Shown here: positions 1-9,932 of the stretch, piece after piece
Numbering within the stretch: the stretch's first letter is position 1
Layout of the letters: every line of letters starts with the position of its first letter
NCBI GenBank assembly: GCA_001642005.1
Contig: LWCA01000430.1
Coordinates: 1-28,093 of the forward strand
DNA: 28,093 bases
Source of the DNA: Intoshia linei
Lineage: Eukaryota; Orthonectida; Rhopaluridae
Direction: 5' to 3'
Notes under the pieces: generated by a model
The model's database searches: none
Told to the model about the DNA's origin: nothing
Seen by the model: the letters and a program-made list of their open reading frames with translations, nothing else
Position numbers and translations under genes: made by a program

Positions 1-1045
1 CAATATACCTGGATATCACCTTCAGATACATTATGACTTATTTTTAGTTCAGACTAATTTGAAAATTAAAATAATTCTCCACGTGCAAAGTTATTTTTGA
101 ACGATATTAATTTCAATACAAATGAAGACATGACACTTTTTGTTTTAATTAAATTCAATTCATCACCTTACAATTGAAGATTTATTTGGTTGAAGTTTGC
201 ATATAAATCGGACATGTACGCAACATCACATTTTATTGATATCAAATTTTCTGTCAAAATTGGTTCTTTAGTCTTAAGGAATTCCAAAACTGTTTCATAG
301 ATACTATAAAAACGAGTTAAACAAAGACCTTTTGACAACCACCGAACTTCAGTATGTAAAAGCAATTGACTAAAGTCTTCATTATTTTCATGACATAATT
401 TTAAAAACAGTCATTGATTTAATGCACTTTTCTTTATTTTATTAATAGATTTTATGACACTATTCAGAGATTCATGCAAACGGTTATTAAGATTTTTAGC
501 TACTAAATGTTGTCGGTGAATTACACAATGAATCGCTAATACACTCGGAATAGCTTTTTTCAAATAAGAAATAAACCCACAGTGACAACCCACCATTGCA
601 GGTGCCCCATCGGTTGCTACACTATTGATATTGTTAAGTATTATATTTTTTTCGGTGGAAAAATGCTTTAACAACACTAAAGATTGCATCTCCTTTAGTA
701 TCTGTTACCAACTCTTTTGCAAATAATAACTCCTTATTTAATTTTTCGTCTTTAATAAATCGTACATAAGCCAACAGTAAAGATTGACCACCCGGTAGTG
801 TTGATTCATCTAATTGCAATGAAAATACATCCTTTTTCAATAAATCGCATAATTTATCTTCAACATCCTTACTCATTTCATTTATTTTGCGTTTTACCGT
901 ATTGTTGCTCAAAAATATTCTGTTAAGTATGTCAGTCGCTGGTTTTTTTAACATAGTTTACAAATGCATAATGGTTCACCAATGTTATATGGGTTTTCCA
1001 GATTTAGCAATCATGAGCGAAATGTTGTAAGATGCCATCAAGTTA
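1..1045 (-). pseudogene. Decayed hAT transposase (ZBED5/SCAND3-like), running off the left edge
   Basis: Minus-strand translation gives consecutive pieces of a ZBED5-type hAT transposase in several frames. From high to low coordinate they are a segment with SYNISLMIAKSGKP (about 1040-1000, then stops), a catalytic-core start with LQLDESTLPGGQSLLLAYVR (954-634), a piece with SVATDGAPAMVGCHCGF and AIHCVIHRQHLVAK (689-411), and EVRWLSKGLCLTRFYSIYE (365-168). Past a stop at the end of the last piece the homology continues to base 1 with GDELNLIKTKSVMS and further stops. The D in LQLDES and the D in VATDGAP fit the hAT catalytic layout. Frameshifts near 960 and 660-690 and at least four in-frame stops show it is dead. 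The C-terminal dimerisation region would lie outside the window. Confidence is high for the family and low for the exact subfamily. Confidence 0.9.
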
Positions 1046-1348
1046 TCGTTTTGATTTTTTATTATTATTAAACATGTTTGAAATTGGTGGTTGATTATTA
1101 AATGTATTGAACTGACAAAAAATGCTTTGGTAAAATATATTACAATACTCTACTATTGCCATAATTACATTCTATTTGTTCTTATAAAAAAATATTCTCT
1201 GGTGTGAACACCATATAATATTTCTAATTTTTTTGTAATATGGTTTGTAGGTATAATATGGTATCTTAATAGTTCAGTTTTAACTTATGTCTGCAGTAGA
1301 TGATATAACTCAAAAACAAAAACTCGATTATTCCATTAAATATTAAAA

Positions 1349-1545
1349 TTAGTCAAAGTGGGTTTTCCTATAAGGGTTGGTAAAATTGAGATTTTTCTTT
1401 AAAGGTTTGTAAAAGTGGATGTTTCCATAAAAGTTGGAATTTTCCCTAAAGGGTTTTTAAAACCGAGATTTTCCTTTTAGAGTTGGTAAATTTTGATTTT
1501 TAGTAAAAATCGATAGATATTAATAAAAATGGTTGGGTTTAAGAA
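1349..1545. repeat. Degenerate minisatellite of ~28-nt units within an interspersed repeat
   Basis: About six diverged units follow each other, built on the pattern TTGGTAAAA-TGGATTTTCC-TAAAGGG (GGGTTGGTAAAATTGAGA, GGTTTGTAAAAGTGGATG, GGGTTTTTAAAACCGAGA and so on). The array ends in AGTAAAAATCG and then AAAAATGGTTGGGTTTAAGAATATTCTCAT. The same units and the same terminal stretch recur inside a TAF1 intron (23022-23150), and a looser version lies at 17805-17900 on the opposite strand. This suggests a dispersed element that carries a variable tandem array. Confidence 0.65.
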
Positions 1546-1549
1546 TATT

Positions 1550-1720
1550 CTCATTTTATTTAAATTTTACTGACCAAGGCAGATAGTTTTAGTCCAGTAA
1601 CCACTGATCTAGGTTAAACCCAGATAAAAATGAAAAATTATTCTAGCAGTCAGAGTCAAAATCGAACCTACCCAGCTCGAGGTCACCCGAAAATAAAAAA
1701 TAGGCCACTAAAAAAATTTT
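1550..1720 (-). repeat. Possible SINE-like repeat with a B-box-like motif
   Basis: On the minus strand a GGTTCGATTTTGACTC stretch (about 1674-1659) resembles a pol III B box. No convincing A box is visible upstream and the T-arm does not pair well. A later part, CAGTGGTTACTGGACTAA, resembles the 18282-18305 sequence. This is weak evidence for a tRNA-derived repeat fragment. Confidence 0.25.
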
Positions 1721-1792
1721 TAACAAACCATGCGTAATATTTTATAAACCTAGCGGCGTCTCTATAACTCTTGAGTTGATATTTTAAATTTA

Positions 1793-1875
1793 ACACAAAT
1801 AATATTTGATATTCAAGAATATAATTTTAAAAAATGAGGCCCCCATTTTACAAAAGTTTCGTCGAATCCAGAAGA
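1793..1875 (+). repeat. Interspersed repeat fragment, TATTCAAGAATATA...AAATGAGGCCCCC family, copy 1
   Basis: The blocks GATATTCAAGAATATAA, AAAATGAGGCCCCC and TTTTACAAAAGTTTCGTCGA recur in the same order at 12265-12420, with extra sequence between the blocks there. A short TATTCAAGAATA relic lies at 12948. No coding potential or clear termini can be seen in this copy. Confidence 0.6.
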
Positions 1876-1996
1876 AATTCTCGAGTATGATAAGTTTGAA
1901 ACTGTCCAAAGATAAAGCAATTGACGATTCTAATTATAAAATATAAATTTAAAATATTTTTAATTACAATCAAAATAATTATACAAAAAATTAGTT

Positions 1997-3178
1997 TCAT
2001 ATAGTCAAATTAGAAATATTTGATTTACCAAAAAAAAAATTGCGAAATACCTAAATATAAATGTAAAAAAAACAAAACTTGTACCTTTAAAATTGGTCCA
2101 GCGTCAAACGTTTGACGTTTTTCACTCTGAACAAATAAGGAATTCATAAGGGTAACATGAAACATTGGTAAAATATCATTTTGCTGTTCCTTGAAATTGT
2201 CATCATCAAAAAGTATTTTAGATTTCTCGCATAGTTGCTTAAAACTAAACCATTTAAATTTTAAAAATATCAAACAAAATGAAACACCGTTTAAAATTAT
2301 CGTCGTCAACAATTTTCATGTATAAAACATGGGTCTGACTGGGGTCATCGGTTAAACAAGTGACACCAGAGAAACTAAGGTTGATTGATTTAATTTCTTG
2401 ACTAAATAATTATAAACATTAATTGTCATCAATTCAACTCAATCTGGCTTGTAATTTTAGAAATATCGATAGGTACATTAATATTACAGTCTTTTCTATA
2501 AAACCCTCCAAGGGTTTGATGCAATTTTTGCTCAGAAATGAATAAAGAAGGAGAAAACCCGTTAATCTAAAATAAAATTAAAAAACTAGTTTTACAATTA
2601 AAGATAAAATATAAGCTTACCTTTTTTTTCAAATTTAACACACGTTCCTTAAAAATTATAAAATTTGAAATCAAATTGAAATCTATCAAAAAAAATTTTG
2701 GGAAAAACAAAAATTCTCGCCTAGACATTAAACATTGCAATTCTATAAGTATTTGATCAACTACACTTTGTAGTGTAGTTTCATTATTTGAAAAAATTTC
2801 TAAAATGTAATTTAAATATAGAAAAATTTTAATGTACCCAATTTGTCCTTTGTAAAATTAAAAGAAACTGGGTAGTTATTTATAAAATTTTTAAAAAACA
2901 CTTTTTGATCTTTTATTAATAACTCCAAATAAGAAGTTATGTCTAGTGATTCTTTTTTATCAAAAATTTCATTAAGGTTGTCTACATCAGTTAGGTCGTT
3001 GCAATCCACGTTTGTACTTTTTAGTTGAAATTTATCTAATGTTTTAAATTTTAAGCCTGTAAAGAGACTGAAAGTTGAGTAATAAAATTTGATAAACCAA
3101 ACCTATGTTTGTAGGGTTAACTCTATAACATCTGTTATTATATTCAATAATTTTTGGATTCAAAATTTCTTTGTTCAT
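1997..3178 (-). CDS. ASCC1: ASCC1 homologue, seven exons joined by very short introns
   Basis: ASCC1 is the KH plus 2H-phosphodiesterase-like subunit linked to the ASCC/ALKBH3 complex, which acts in alkylation repair and transcription coactivation in the nucleus. Exons on the minus strand are 3178-3103, 3056-2838, 2799-2621, 2566-2439, 2401-2288, 2244-2085 and 2050-1997. The introns are 46, 38, 54, 37, 43 and 34 nt, all GT-AG, and the phases match throughout to give 309 codons plus TGA. Family landmarks appear in order: an N-terminal LNPKIIEYNNRCYRVNP segment, a KH-like region (about residues 55-115), a first HxT motif (H174-Q-T176 in QKLHQTLGG), THVLYMKI, a second HxT (H268-V-T270 in FHVTLMNSLF), the TFDAGPILK motif, and a C-terminal VFRNFFFG block. 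The KH loop reads IKDQ where GxxG is expected, so RNA binding through that loop may be lost. At 309 aa it is shorter than the roughly 350-400 aa usual for vertebrates. The second 2H motif and the C-terminal block make the assignment strong; it could be a fast-evolving orthologue or a paralogue. Confidence 0.88.
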
Positions 3179-3409
3179 TTAAAATTAAATTATTTCAACT
3201 TTAAATGGTTTATTCAAATTGTTTATGACAAAATAGAAATTGTTTCAAAATAAAATAAACTTGGGTTTATTAAAATTGTCAATTAGAATTTACAACACAT
3301 ATTATATAAATATAACTTTAAAGTTGTAAATAATAATCGTTTACCCTAGAAACAATAACAAATTATAGTTTAAAATTTCGCTCATCACGTTATAAAGAAT
3401 ATAAAGGCA
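3179..3409. promoter_or_regulatory. Shared 231-bp region between divergent genes; probable bidirectional promoter
   Basis: The start codons of the ASCC1 homologue (minus) and the S10-like gene (plus) face away from each other across 231 bp. The interval is AT-rich and has a TATATAAAT stretch at 3303-3311, about 100 bp upstream of the S10-like ATG. No open frame is evident in it. The promoter role is inferred from the arrangement only. Confidence 0.5.
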
Positions 3410-6400
3410 ATGTTAATAGCAAATATAAAACGTGAAGTTGTTTACCGGGAATTGTTTTCGGAAGGTGTCATGATTGCACACGGAACATCAAGGAACGCTA
3501 GACATTTCTCGAAACAGGTTAAAGAAAATGATGTGATTAAGACAGAAGAAGTTCATGTACCCAATTGGCAAATTATTCAATTAATGAGAGTAATGTTATA
3601 TTTGAAAATTATATTAATGTGATTCAATATTGTTATGTTGTCAAAAAATGTACAAGAAATATTTCAAATTTTGGCAATTTTATCAGAATACGCCTATTTT
3701 TTTATTAAAATAATTATTTAATCTTAATATTTACATTATTATAGTCTAATGGTGATCTTTAGAGTTTGGTCTCCAGACAATTTGTGCGTAAGAGTTTCTG
3801 TTGGAATACTGCTTACTACTTTTTAACTGAAAAGGGTGCATCATTTTTAAGAGAATATTTGCATTTACCTGCAGGAGTTATACCAAACACATTTAATAAA
3901 CATGACGCTACCGGTAATTAGTTTAATCTTATTTAAATGTAAACTTTTTACTTCATATGAAATATTTATACTTGGTATATGTCACTAATATAATGTACAA
4001 GTGTACTATTTCCATATTCAAACAGTAGTTACAACTTTATGTTTGAGGAATATTATTTCCTGTGTAAGATTCTGTTATTGCCCGCTAACAAAATATTTTA
4101 AATTAAATTAAATATAAAAATATATACACCTCGTTGACTTAATGATATTGGTCTAAATCAGGGCTTTTCACACTTTTTAACTTACCACCCCTTTTCATTT
4201 AATAAAATTATTCGCGACCCCTGTTCGTCAAAATAATATACATGTTATTAAAAAAATTACTAAGTTAGTTGCCTAAAAATGTACACACAATGATTGGAAA
4301 TGAAGACATGACAATAACGCTTATCAATAAAATAAAAATAATTATATACATTTTAATGATATGTACGTAATTGTTGCTTTTTACATAATAAATTAAATTG
4401 AGGCTTAATGTTTGTGATTGTTGGTCTTAGAACCATTTCTATATCCTTAAGACGGGAACTATATTTTGTCCTTATTGCGGTCATCTTTGAAAAGGCTGAT
4501 TCACATAGATAAGTGGTAGAAAACGGAAGAAGAATCGTTATAGCTATTTTTGATAGAGATGGAAATTCTTTCTCATTAAAAGCCAAAAATTATTTAATGA
4601 TTTATGTTTAAATAGAATTTTAATACTAGAATCAGCTGAAAGAACTGCAAATTCTTTTTGTACCTCTAATTTTGAAGTGATCAACATTACTGATTTCATC
4701 GAAAAATGGACTTTGTATCCAATAAAATTTATTATTATTTAATTTTGGTAAAAAATATTTTGTGAAGTTAGTTTGTAAGTTCTGTAAGTGTTCAATAATT
4801 ACAACCTTGATAGAATCCATAATCAATGCATTATCAGCAATATAATTTTCTATATTAGAAAATATTTCATATTGATTTTTGTTAATTTTATTTTTCCATA
4901 ATATTAATTTGTTTATAAAGCCCTGAATTTTAGATTTTAATTTAAAAATATTAGTATGCCCTCCTTGAAGTGAAATATTCAATTCATTTAATTTTTAGTC
5001 TGTCTATTTCTGTCTAGTAAAACAGAATTCAAATCCTCTGAAATTTTCTTAGAGACGAGTGCTTCTCGGTGAATCATGTAATGAGTAAAATTAATAGGNT
5101 AGAACCATTTTTATATTCTTAAGACTGGAACGATATTTTTTCTCTATTGCGGTCATCTTTGAAAAGGCTGATTCACATAGATAAGTGGTAGAAAATGGAA
5201 GAAGAATCGTTATAACTATTTTTGATAGATTCTTTCTCTATTAAAAGCCAAAAAGTATTTAATGAATTTTGTTTAAATAGAATTTTAATACTAGAATCAG
5301 CTGAAAGAACTGCAAATTCTTCTTGTACTTCTAATTCTAAGTGATCAACGTTACTGATTTCATCGAAAAATAAAATTTGTATTCAATCAAATTTATTATT
5401 GTTTAATTCCGGTAAAAAATATTTTGTGAAATTGGTTTGTAAGTTAGTTCTGTAAGTGTTCACTAATTACAATCTTGATAGAATCCACATTTAATGCATC
5501 ATCAGCAAGATAATTTTCTGTATCTGAAAAAATTTCATATTGATTTTTTTTAATTTTATTTTTCCATAATATTAATTTGTTTATAAATTTAAACCCTGAA
5601 TTTTAGATTTTAATTTAAAAATATTAGTATGCTCTTCTTGAAGTGAAATATTCAAATAATATAATTTGCACATCCAATTTGTGTTTTGAAAAAATTTTTC
5701 TAAATTTATGTTATTTTCCGGCAAAAATAGAATAACTTCACTTTTTAACATTAATAGAAGTTAAAGCTTTTTCTCTTGACAGCCACCGTATAGCAGTAAA
5801 GGTTAATAATGAGTTGAAGTTAGAGTTCATAGAATCACATAAATTTGCAAAAAGTCGCGTATTAAGCGCGCGAGATTTTATAAAATTAATGATTTTAATG
5901 GAGTCTAGTAAAACAGAATTCAAAACCTCTGAAATTTTCTTAGAGACGAGCGCTTCTCGGTGAATCATGCCATCAGTAAAATTTATAGAATTAATACACG
6001 TTAATCTAACTTTAGAATAAAATCCATTTAGTCTACCAGCCATTGCAGCTGCACCATCAGTACAAATACCGATGTTATTATTCCATTTAAGACTGAACTC
6101 ATTGAAAAATTTATCAACTTTTAGAAAAATTGCCTCTCCTGTCGTGTAATCATTTAACGATCTGCAGAATAATAAATCTTCATGGAAGCTGTGATTATAA
6201 GAATATCTTACGTACACTAAAAGTTGTGCCATATTTTTAATATCAGTTGATTTGTCCAACGGAATTGCAAATTTCGAATTTTGAAATCTCTCAATGAGTT
6301 GATCCAACTGATTTTTGCTGATATGTGCAATCCTTCTTCTAACAGTATCATTTGAAAGTGGAATTTTTTTAATTCGTTAGCGTAACTTTGTTTGAAAATA

Positions 6401-7306
6401 ATCTCATTTATTCTAATCGCTAATGGTAAAGAATTCTTCACCGATAGTAGATGGCTTACCCGTTTTGGAAATATAATACGATGCCTCATAAGATGCTAAT
6501 AAAAATTTTTCTTGTTGGTACACATGTGTTTCAAACGACGATTTTTGCTTTTCAAATGATTCTAATTTTCTTTCAAAAAATTCAATAGGTTTATCAGCGT
6601 ACATAGCATGCTTTCAATTCAAATGTTTTTTTAGTTTTGAGGGCTTCATACCTTTGTTTGCTAAAATTTCATTGCATACTACACAAAGAGGTTGATTTTC
6701 ATTATTTTGAATTGGTGTTGTAAATCCGTATTGTAAAAAGGATTTACTGTGTCTCCTTTTTATGTTTTATTAGCCAAATTAAAATTTTTTACTTCAAGTT
6801 TAAAAAATAACAATGTTAATAAATTTTCTTGCGACCCCTAGTTTGAGAAGCCCTGGTCTAAATAACTAAAGTTAGCAAATTGGTTTGGAATACATTCAAA
6901 GCATATTCGGTTAACGAAAGTATAAAAAACTGCATTGTAATTGTTGTTAAAGTATTGTTTTCTACCCCATTGATGCTTTAAAAATAATTGTATACAATTC
7001 TTCTGAATTAAATTGAACCAATCTACAATCGAAATAATTTAATTTTATAATGATTAAAATTTTGATACCATTTGATGTGACATAAAATTTAAGGTGAATA
7101 TGTAAAGATTTGGGTATTATATTTAAATTAATTTATTTTTTAGAAGAGGCCAAGAAGTATACCAGTTCAGATGTCAGACGTATTTAGATTTTTTTAATTT
7201 ATGCATAATTTGTTTAGTTGAAAAAGGAAAGATTGAAGCTAATGAATACGTAGGTGGAGACAATGAAATGAAAGTTAGTGATAATATAGAAATATCATGT
7301 AAATAA
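3410..7306 (+). CDS. Divergent eS10-like (S10/plectin domain) gene, four exons, hAT element in intron 2
   Basis: Exons 3410-3589, 3763-3913, 7144-7179 and 7218-7306 join in phase (456 nt, 151 aa, TAA stop). Introns are 173 nt, 3230 nt and 38 nt, all GT-AG. The product aligns along the eS10 domain. The start MLIANIKREVVYRELF...EGVMIA matches the eS10 N-terminus, and VPNWQIIQLM followed by SLVSRQFVRKSFCWN and YYFLTEKGASFLREYLHLP matches the central block. eS10 is a 40S component at the beak, and the same fold heads plectins. Differences are large: a roughly 20-residue insertion around 26-46, an F-C-W-N-T block where eS10 has an F-A-W-R-H-type one, and an acidic, lysine-rich tail ending SDNIEISCK where eS10 has an Arg/Gly/Pro-rich tail. 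It is probably a diverged paralogue and not the main ribosomal gene. Exons 3 and 4 rest on splice signals and an open frame only. The coordinates span the introns, including the transposon at 4159-6855. Confidence 0.72.
4151..4158 (+). repeat. 8-bp target site duplication, left copy
   Basis: GTCTAAAT directly precedes the CAGGGCTT terminus of the hAT element and is repeated exactly after its right end at 6856-6863. An 8-bp duplication is the hallmark of hAT insertion. Confidence 0.9.
4353..5098 (-). pseudogene. hAT transposase C-terminal part, first copy
   Basis: 4586-4353 encodes the hAT dimerisation region, with LPFSTTYLCESAFSKMTAIRTK and SSRLKDIE. 4982-4632 encodes the preceding helical segment (NISLQGGHTNIFKLKSKIQG, PFFDEISNV). 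Beyond 4995 the sequence jumps to a stretch at 5014-5098 that matches 5904-5985 of the other copy, so about 240 bp of transposase is deleted in between. Frames are broken by a shift near 4600 and by stops. Confidence 0.85.
5099..5099. other. Undetermined base (N) at the duplication junction
   Basis: The only N in the window falls exactly where the first hAT copy stops matching and the second begins (AATAGG N TAGAACC). This placement suggests an assembly join or a low-quality consensus base, so the duplicated structure should be treated with caution. Confidence 0.9.
5100..6770 (-). pseudogene. hAT (ZBED-type) transposase, second copy, with BED zinc finger and core
   Basis: Read on the minus strand from about 6760, a BED finger shows YGFTTPIQ, PLCVVCNEILANKGM and KLKKHLN followed by a stop and KHAMYADKP. 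It keeps the two Cys and two His of C2H2-type BED ligands. Next come PIEFFERKLESFEKQKS and ASYYISKTGKP (6604-6413), and then a long core piece at 6307-5738 with IPLDKSTDIKNMAQLLVYVRY, GICTDGAAAMAGRLNGF, GMIHREALVSKKI and AIRWLSREKAL. The C-terminal part continues to 5100 and is about 90% identical by eye to 4430-4985. The stop in the finger, frameshifts near 6430, 6370 and 5745, and further breaks in the tail show it is inactive. The core is well preserved, so decay is fairly recent. Confidence 0.9.
6856..6863 (+). repeat. 8-bp target site duplication, right copy
   Basis: GTCTAAAT follows the CCCTG terminus and is identical to 4151-4158. Confidence 0.9.
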
Positions 7307-8514
7307 AATTTTTATATTATCTATATTCTAACTTTTTCATGATTACATTAAAAGTTTGATCTGTAAAATACCCAAAAAAACTTAATCGTGCCAATTTTTT
7401 CTGTTTGAAATCTCAATTTATTAAAAATATTTATTTCAGCATTTATCGATTATTGACACTTTCTCATAGGAACGTTTATATTTTTTTAATTAAATTTGTT
7501 ATCTTAACTCTTAGACACTACGATGGAACTTTGACTTTATTATTGTTAGTAACTCTCATATTATTGAAATTTCAAATTACTCATATCTGAGTAATGCGGT
7601 GTCTAAAGGTTAATAACTGAAATGCTATTTAACACTCAACTTATATCGTGCAAACCTTTTTTAGACATACACTCTACAAAATATAAGCATTCAATAAATG
7701 TTAATTAGATTGTTTACGAAATCTAAACTGATATTCGTTATTAATTTACTTTAAACTATAGTTAGTGCTTTTACCCTAAGCATCTCGATATAGTCACATT
7801 CGATAAATTAAATTTTAGTCTATTTGGAGTTGAATGTAAAGCCAAAATTACATATCTATGATTGTAAAAAATATTTTTGGCTTAAAATTGTTTCTATATA
7901 ACCTAAAATTTAAGTAAGCGAACTTAGTTATCTTTTAAAAAATACAATTTTGCGTTAAAATATAAACAATTGGTATATATTAGCTTTAAATTCTAGTCAG
8001 TAACTAATAGATAAAAGTATATAAGAATTAAAATTATTCCTAATATTAAATAAATTTTTATCTATTAAAGTGAAATAACATCCAATTAATACACTAATAT
8101 ATAAAAAAATTATGTAAATGTAAATAACTATACTAGTTAATTATTTTAAAAGTCTATTCTAAATTAAAGTTCCCAGAAAGTGCATTATTCGAATTTGAAG
8201 TTTTTAAATTTAAGTTTAAAATTTTTTAACGCACTTTGACTCTAATTATAACTTTTCTTTAATCATAAATTTTTAAAATATACCTTCAAATTCTTATACT
8301 ATTCGTCTATATATTTGTTCACTTTAATTATGAAAACCAGGTATTTTAAATTTTTTTATCAAAATCTGATCTATTAACTATATATATATAACCTATAACC
8401 TAATACTATTTTAGCGGTTAAAGCGGAACAATTACTTACTTTATCCATATGATAAAATGACGGGTAATTGTAATTATATTTTAATTTTTATATTTATTTT
8501 TTATATTATTTTTA
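7307..8514. other. AT-rich intergenic stretch with no gene recognised
   Basis: Only short frames of low-complexity, hydrophobic residues occur here, including one at 7405-7590 with no recognisable motif. A small TA dinucleotide run lies near 8378-8390. The last part (8464-8515, GTAATTG...TTTTTAG) looks like an intron leading into the BiP-like segment, but no matching upstream HSP70 exon could be found. Confidence 0.6.
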
Positions 8515-8998
8515 GCTGGTGTTTTGAGTGGTGCAGATGGTGGTGACAGTATTGTTTTAATTGACATCAACCTCTTGACTTTGGGTATCAAAACTGATGG
8601 AGGCGTGATGAGAAAATATATTTCCAGAAACAGTGTTATACCAATCAAAAAAACTTAAATATTATCTACCGCTCCTAATAACCAAGATACTGTTACTATC
8701 AGTGTCTATGAAGGTGAAAGATCAATGGTCAAAGACAACCATTTATTGGGCAAATTCGATTTGAAAGGTATCAAGAAGGCACCGAGAGGTGTTGCACAGA
8801 TTGAGGTTACATTTGAAATGGCCGCCAACTGTATTCTTCACGTTACCGCCACCGATAAATAATCTGGACTTAATGAATCTATCAAGATTAACCATGAAAA
8901 CAGTAAATTGTCAGCCGAAGATATTGACAAAATGATCAACGACGCCGAAAAATACGCCGATGAAGACAAAGTCACCCAATCTCAGACTGAAGCCAATA
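8515..8998 (+). pseudogene. BiP/HSPA5-type HSP70 fragment with two stops
   Basis: The translation follows the ER HSP70 (BiP) across the end of the nucleotide-binding domain and the substrate-binding domain. [19 protein letters not shown] is followed by [54 protein letters not shown], and the helical lid start [31 protein letters not shown] and the DAEKYADEDK end favour BiP over cytosolic HSC70. Two in-frame TAA codons replace expected residues, after IPIKKT and after TATDK, and the ATPase domain and KDEL end are missing. A TTTTTAG at the left edge suggests that an intron-exon piece was duplicated, so it is unlikely to be a processed cDNA copy. Confidence 0.9.
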
Positions 8999-9159
8999 TA
9001 AAAATTAGATATATATTCAATTTTATATATATTTTTATTTTACTACAAATATACTGGAAAATTTAATTACACAATTTAATTACATAATTTAATTTTATCA
9101 GAAGAACTGAAACTTTGTACTTTTATTAATGGCAACACTTTTGCATTATATATTATACC

Positions 9160-9435
9160 AGGTTGACTGTTATGTACTACGTACAAACAGCACCTAGCTC
9201 TGTCAAGGGTACATTTTTATTTTACCAAAACAATAAACTCACGTTAAAAATTTAATTTAAAAATCCTACTATTTACTTTTGGTTTTATATTCTTACTATT
9301 GGGCTTTTTGGCCAGTAAGATGTGAGTTTGGCAGGTTGAAATTTATTTTACTAACACCCCCGGAAAAACTGTAATAGAAATGTGGACTTTATAAAATTCT
9401 AAGACGGGTAGTTATTGAAATAAACGGTAACACAA
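9160..9435 (+). repeat. GGTTGACTGTT repeat family, copy 1
   Basis: It starts AGGTTGACTGTTATGTACTACGTAC and continues with CACCTAGCTCTGTCAAGGGTACATTTTTATT. It later has GTAAGATGTG, ACACCCCCGGAAAAACTGTAAT and TTCTAAGACGGGTAGTTATTGAAATAAA. The same blocks occur in the same order at 14698-14951 (shorter) and, reversed, at 26987-27885 (longer). There is no coding sequence. The TA before GGTTGAC in two of the copies hints at a Tc1/mariner-type target, but matching inverted ends were not found. Confidence 0.8.
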
Positions 9436-9932
9436 TTTCAGATTTTGTAACTTAAAATAAGCAGTTTGGCAAACCACAGAACCGTGTAATAATGGCTATG
9501 GTCCTACAACCATCATGCTTAATATTTTAGTTTTAAACTAAACGGTTATTTAGTTTTAATAAAAAAATTATATTTACATCCCATACTTTTATCTGTCCCG
9601 GTGTAATTCTGATTATGTTGGAGTTAAATTTAAATTTTTGATAATTCTAAAAGTTGGCTGTCCAATTTTTAAAAGGTGGAAAGACCCTATACACTTTATA
9701 CTATTGTTATATACAGTATATATTTAGTAATAAAAGAAATTGGCAGTATTATATTTATAACCCCGTATATTGTAATCATTAGTATAGATCAATTTAGAAA
9801 AATTATATTTCATAAGTATTTTTAAAATATTTTAAAATTTAAATTTAATTTTTAGATTGAAATATTTTGTTATACTGTTAACAATAATGTTATATATTTT
9901 ATCTAAATACCAAATTATTATTAAAATTTTAG
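9436..9932. other. Intergenic stretch, nothing recognised
   Basis: AT-rich sequence with many stops on both strands. Upstream exons for the spliced frame that follows were looked for and not found convincingly. Confidence 0.5.

Larger units (their letters stand above)
4159..6855 (-). mobile_element. hAT transposon with TIRs and TSD, internally duplicated, in the S10-like intron
   Basis: The left end CAGGGCTTTTCACACTTTTTAAC and the right end (read inward) CAGGGCTTCTCAAACTAGGGG form imperfect TIRs. Short subterminal GCGACCCCT stretches are also inverted, and both ends are flanked by GTCTAAAT. The transposase lies on the minus strand and is broken. The composite consists of one partial copy from 4159 to 5098 joined at an N (5099) to a second copy from 5100 to 6855. 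Its length of 2697 bp is within the hAT range. It sits antisense to the host gene inside an intron, which explains why that intron is about 80 times longer than its neighbours. Confidence 0.92.

Noticed and set aside
1655-1690. Possible tRNA gene on the minus strand (GGTTCGATTTT)
   Set aside because: No A box at a proper distance and no T-stem pairing; kept only as a weak repeat call.
7405-7590. 61-codon plus-strand frame after the S10-like gene
   Set aside because: Low-complexity hydrophobic sequence with no motif, no start context and no splice partner.
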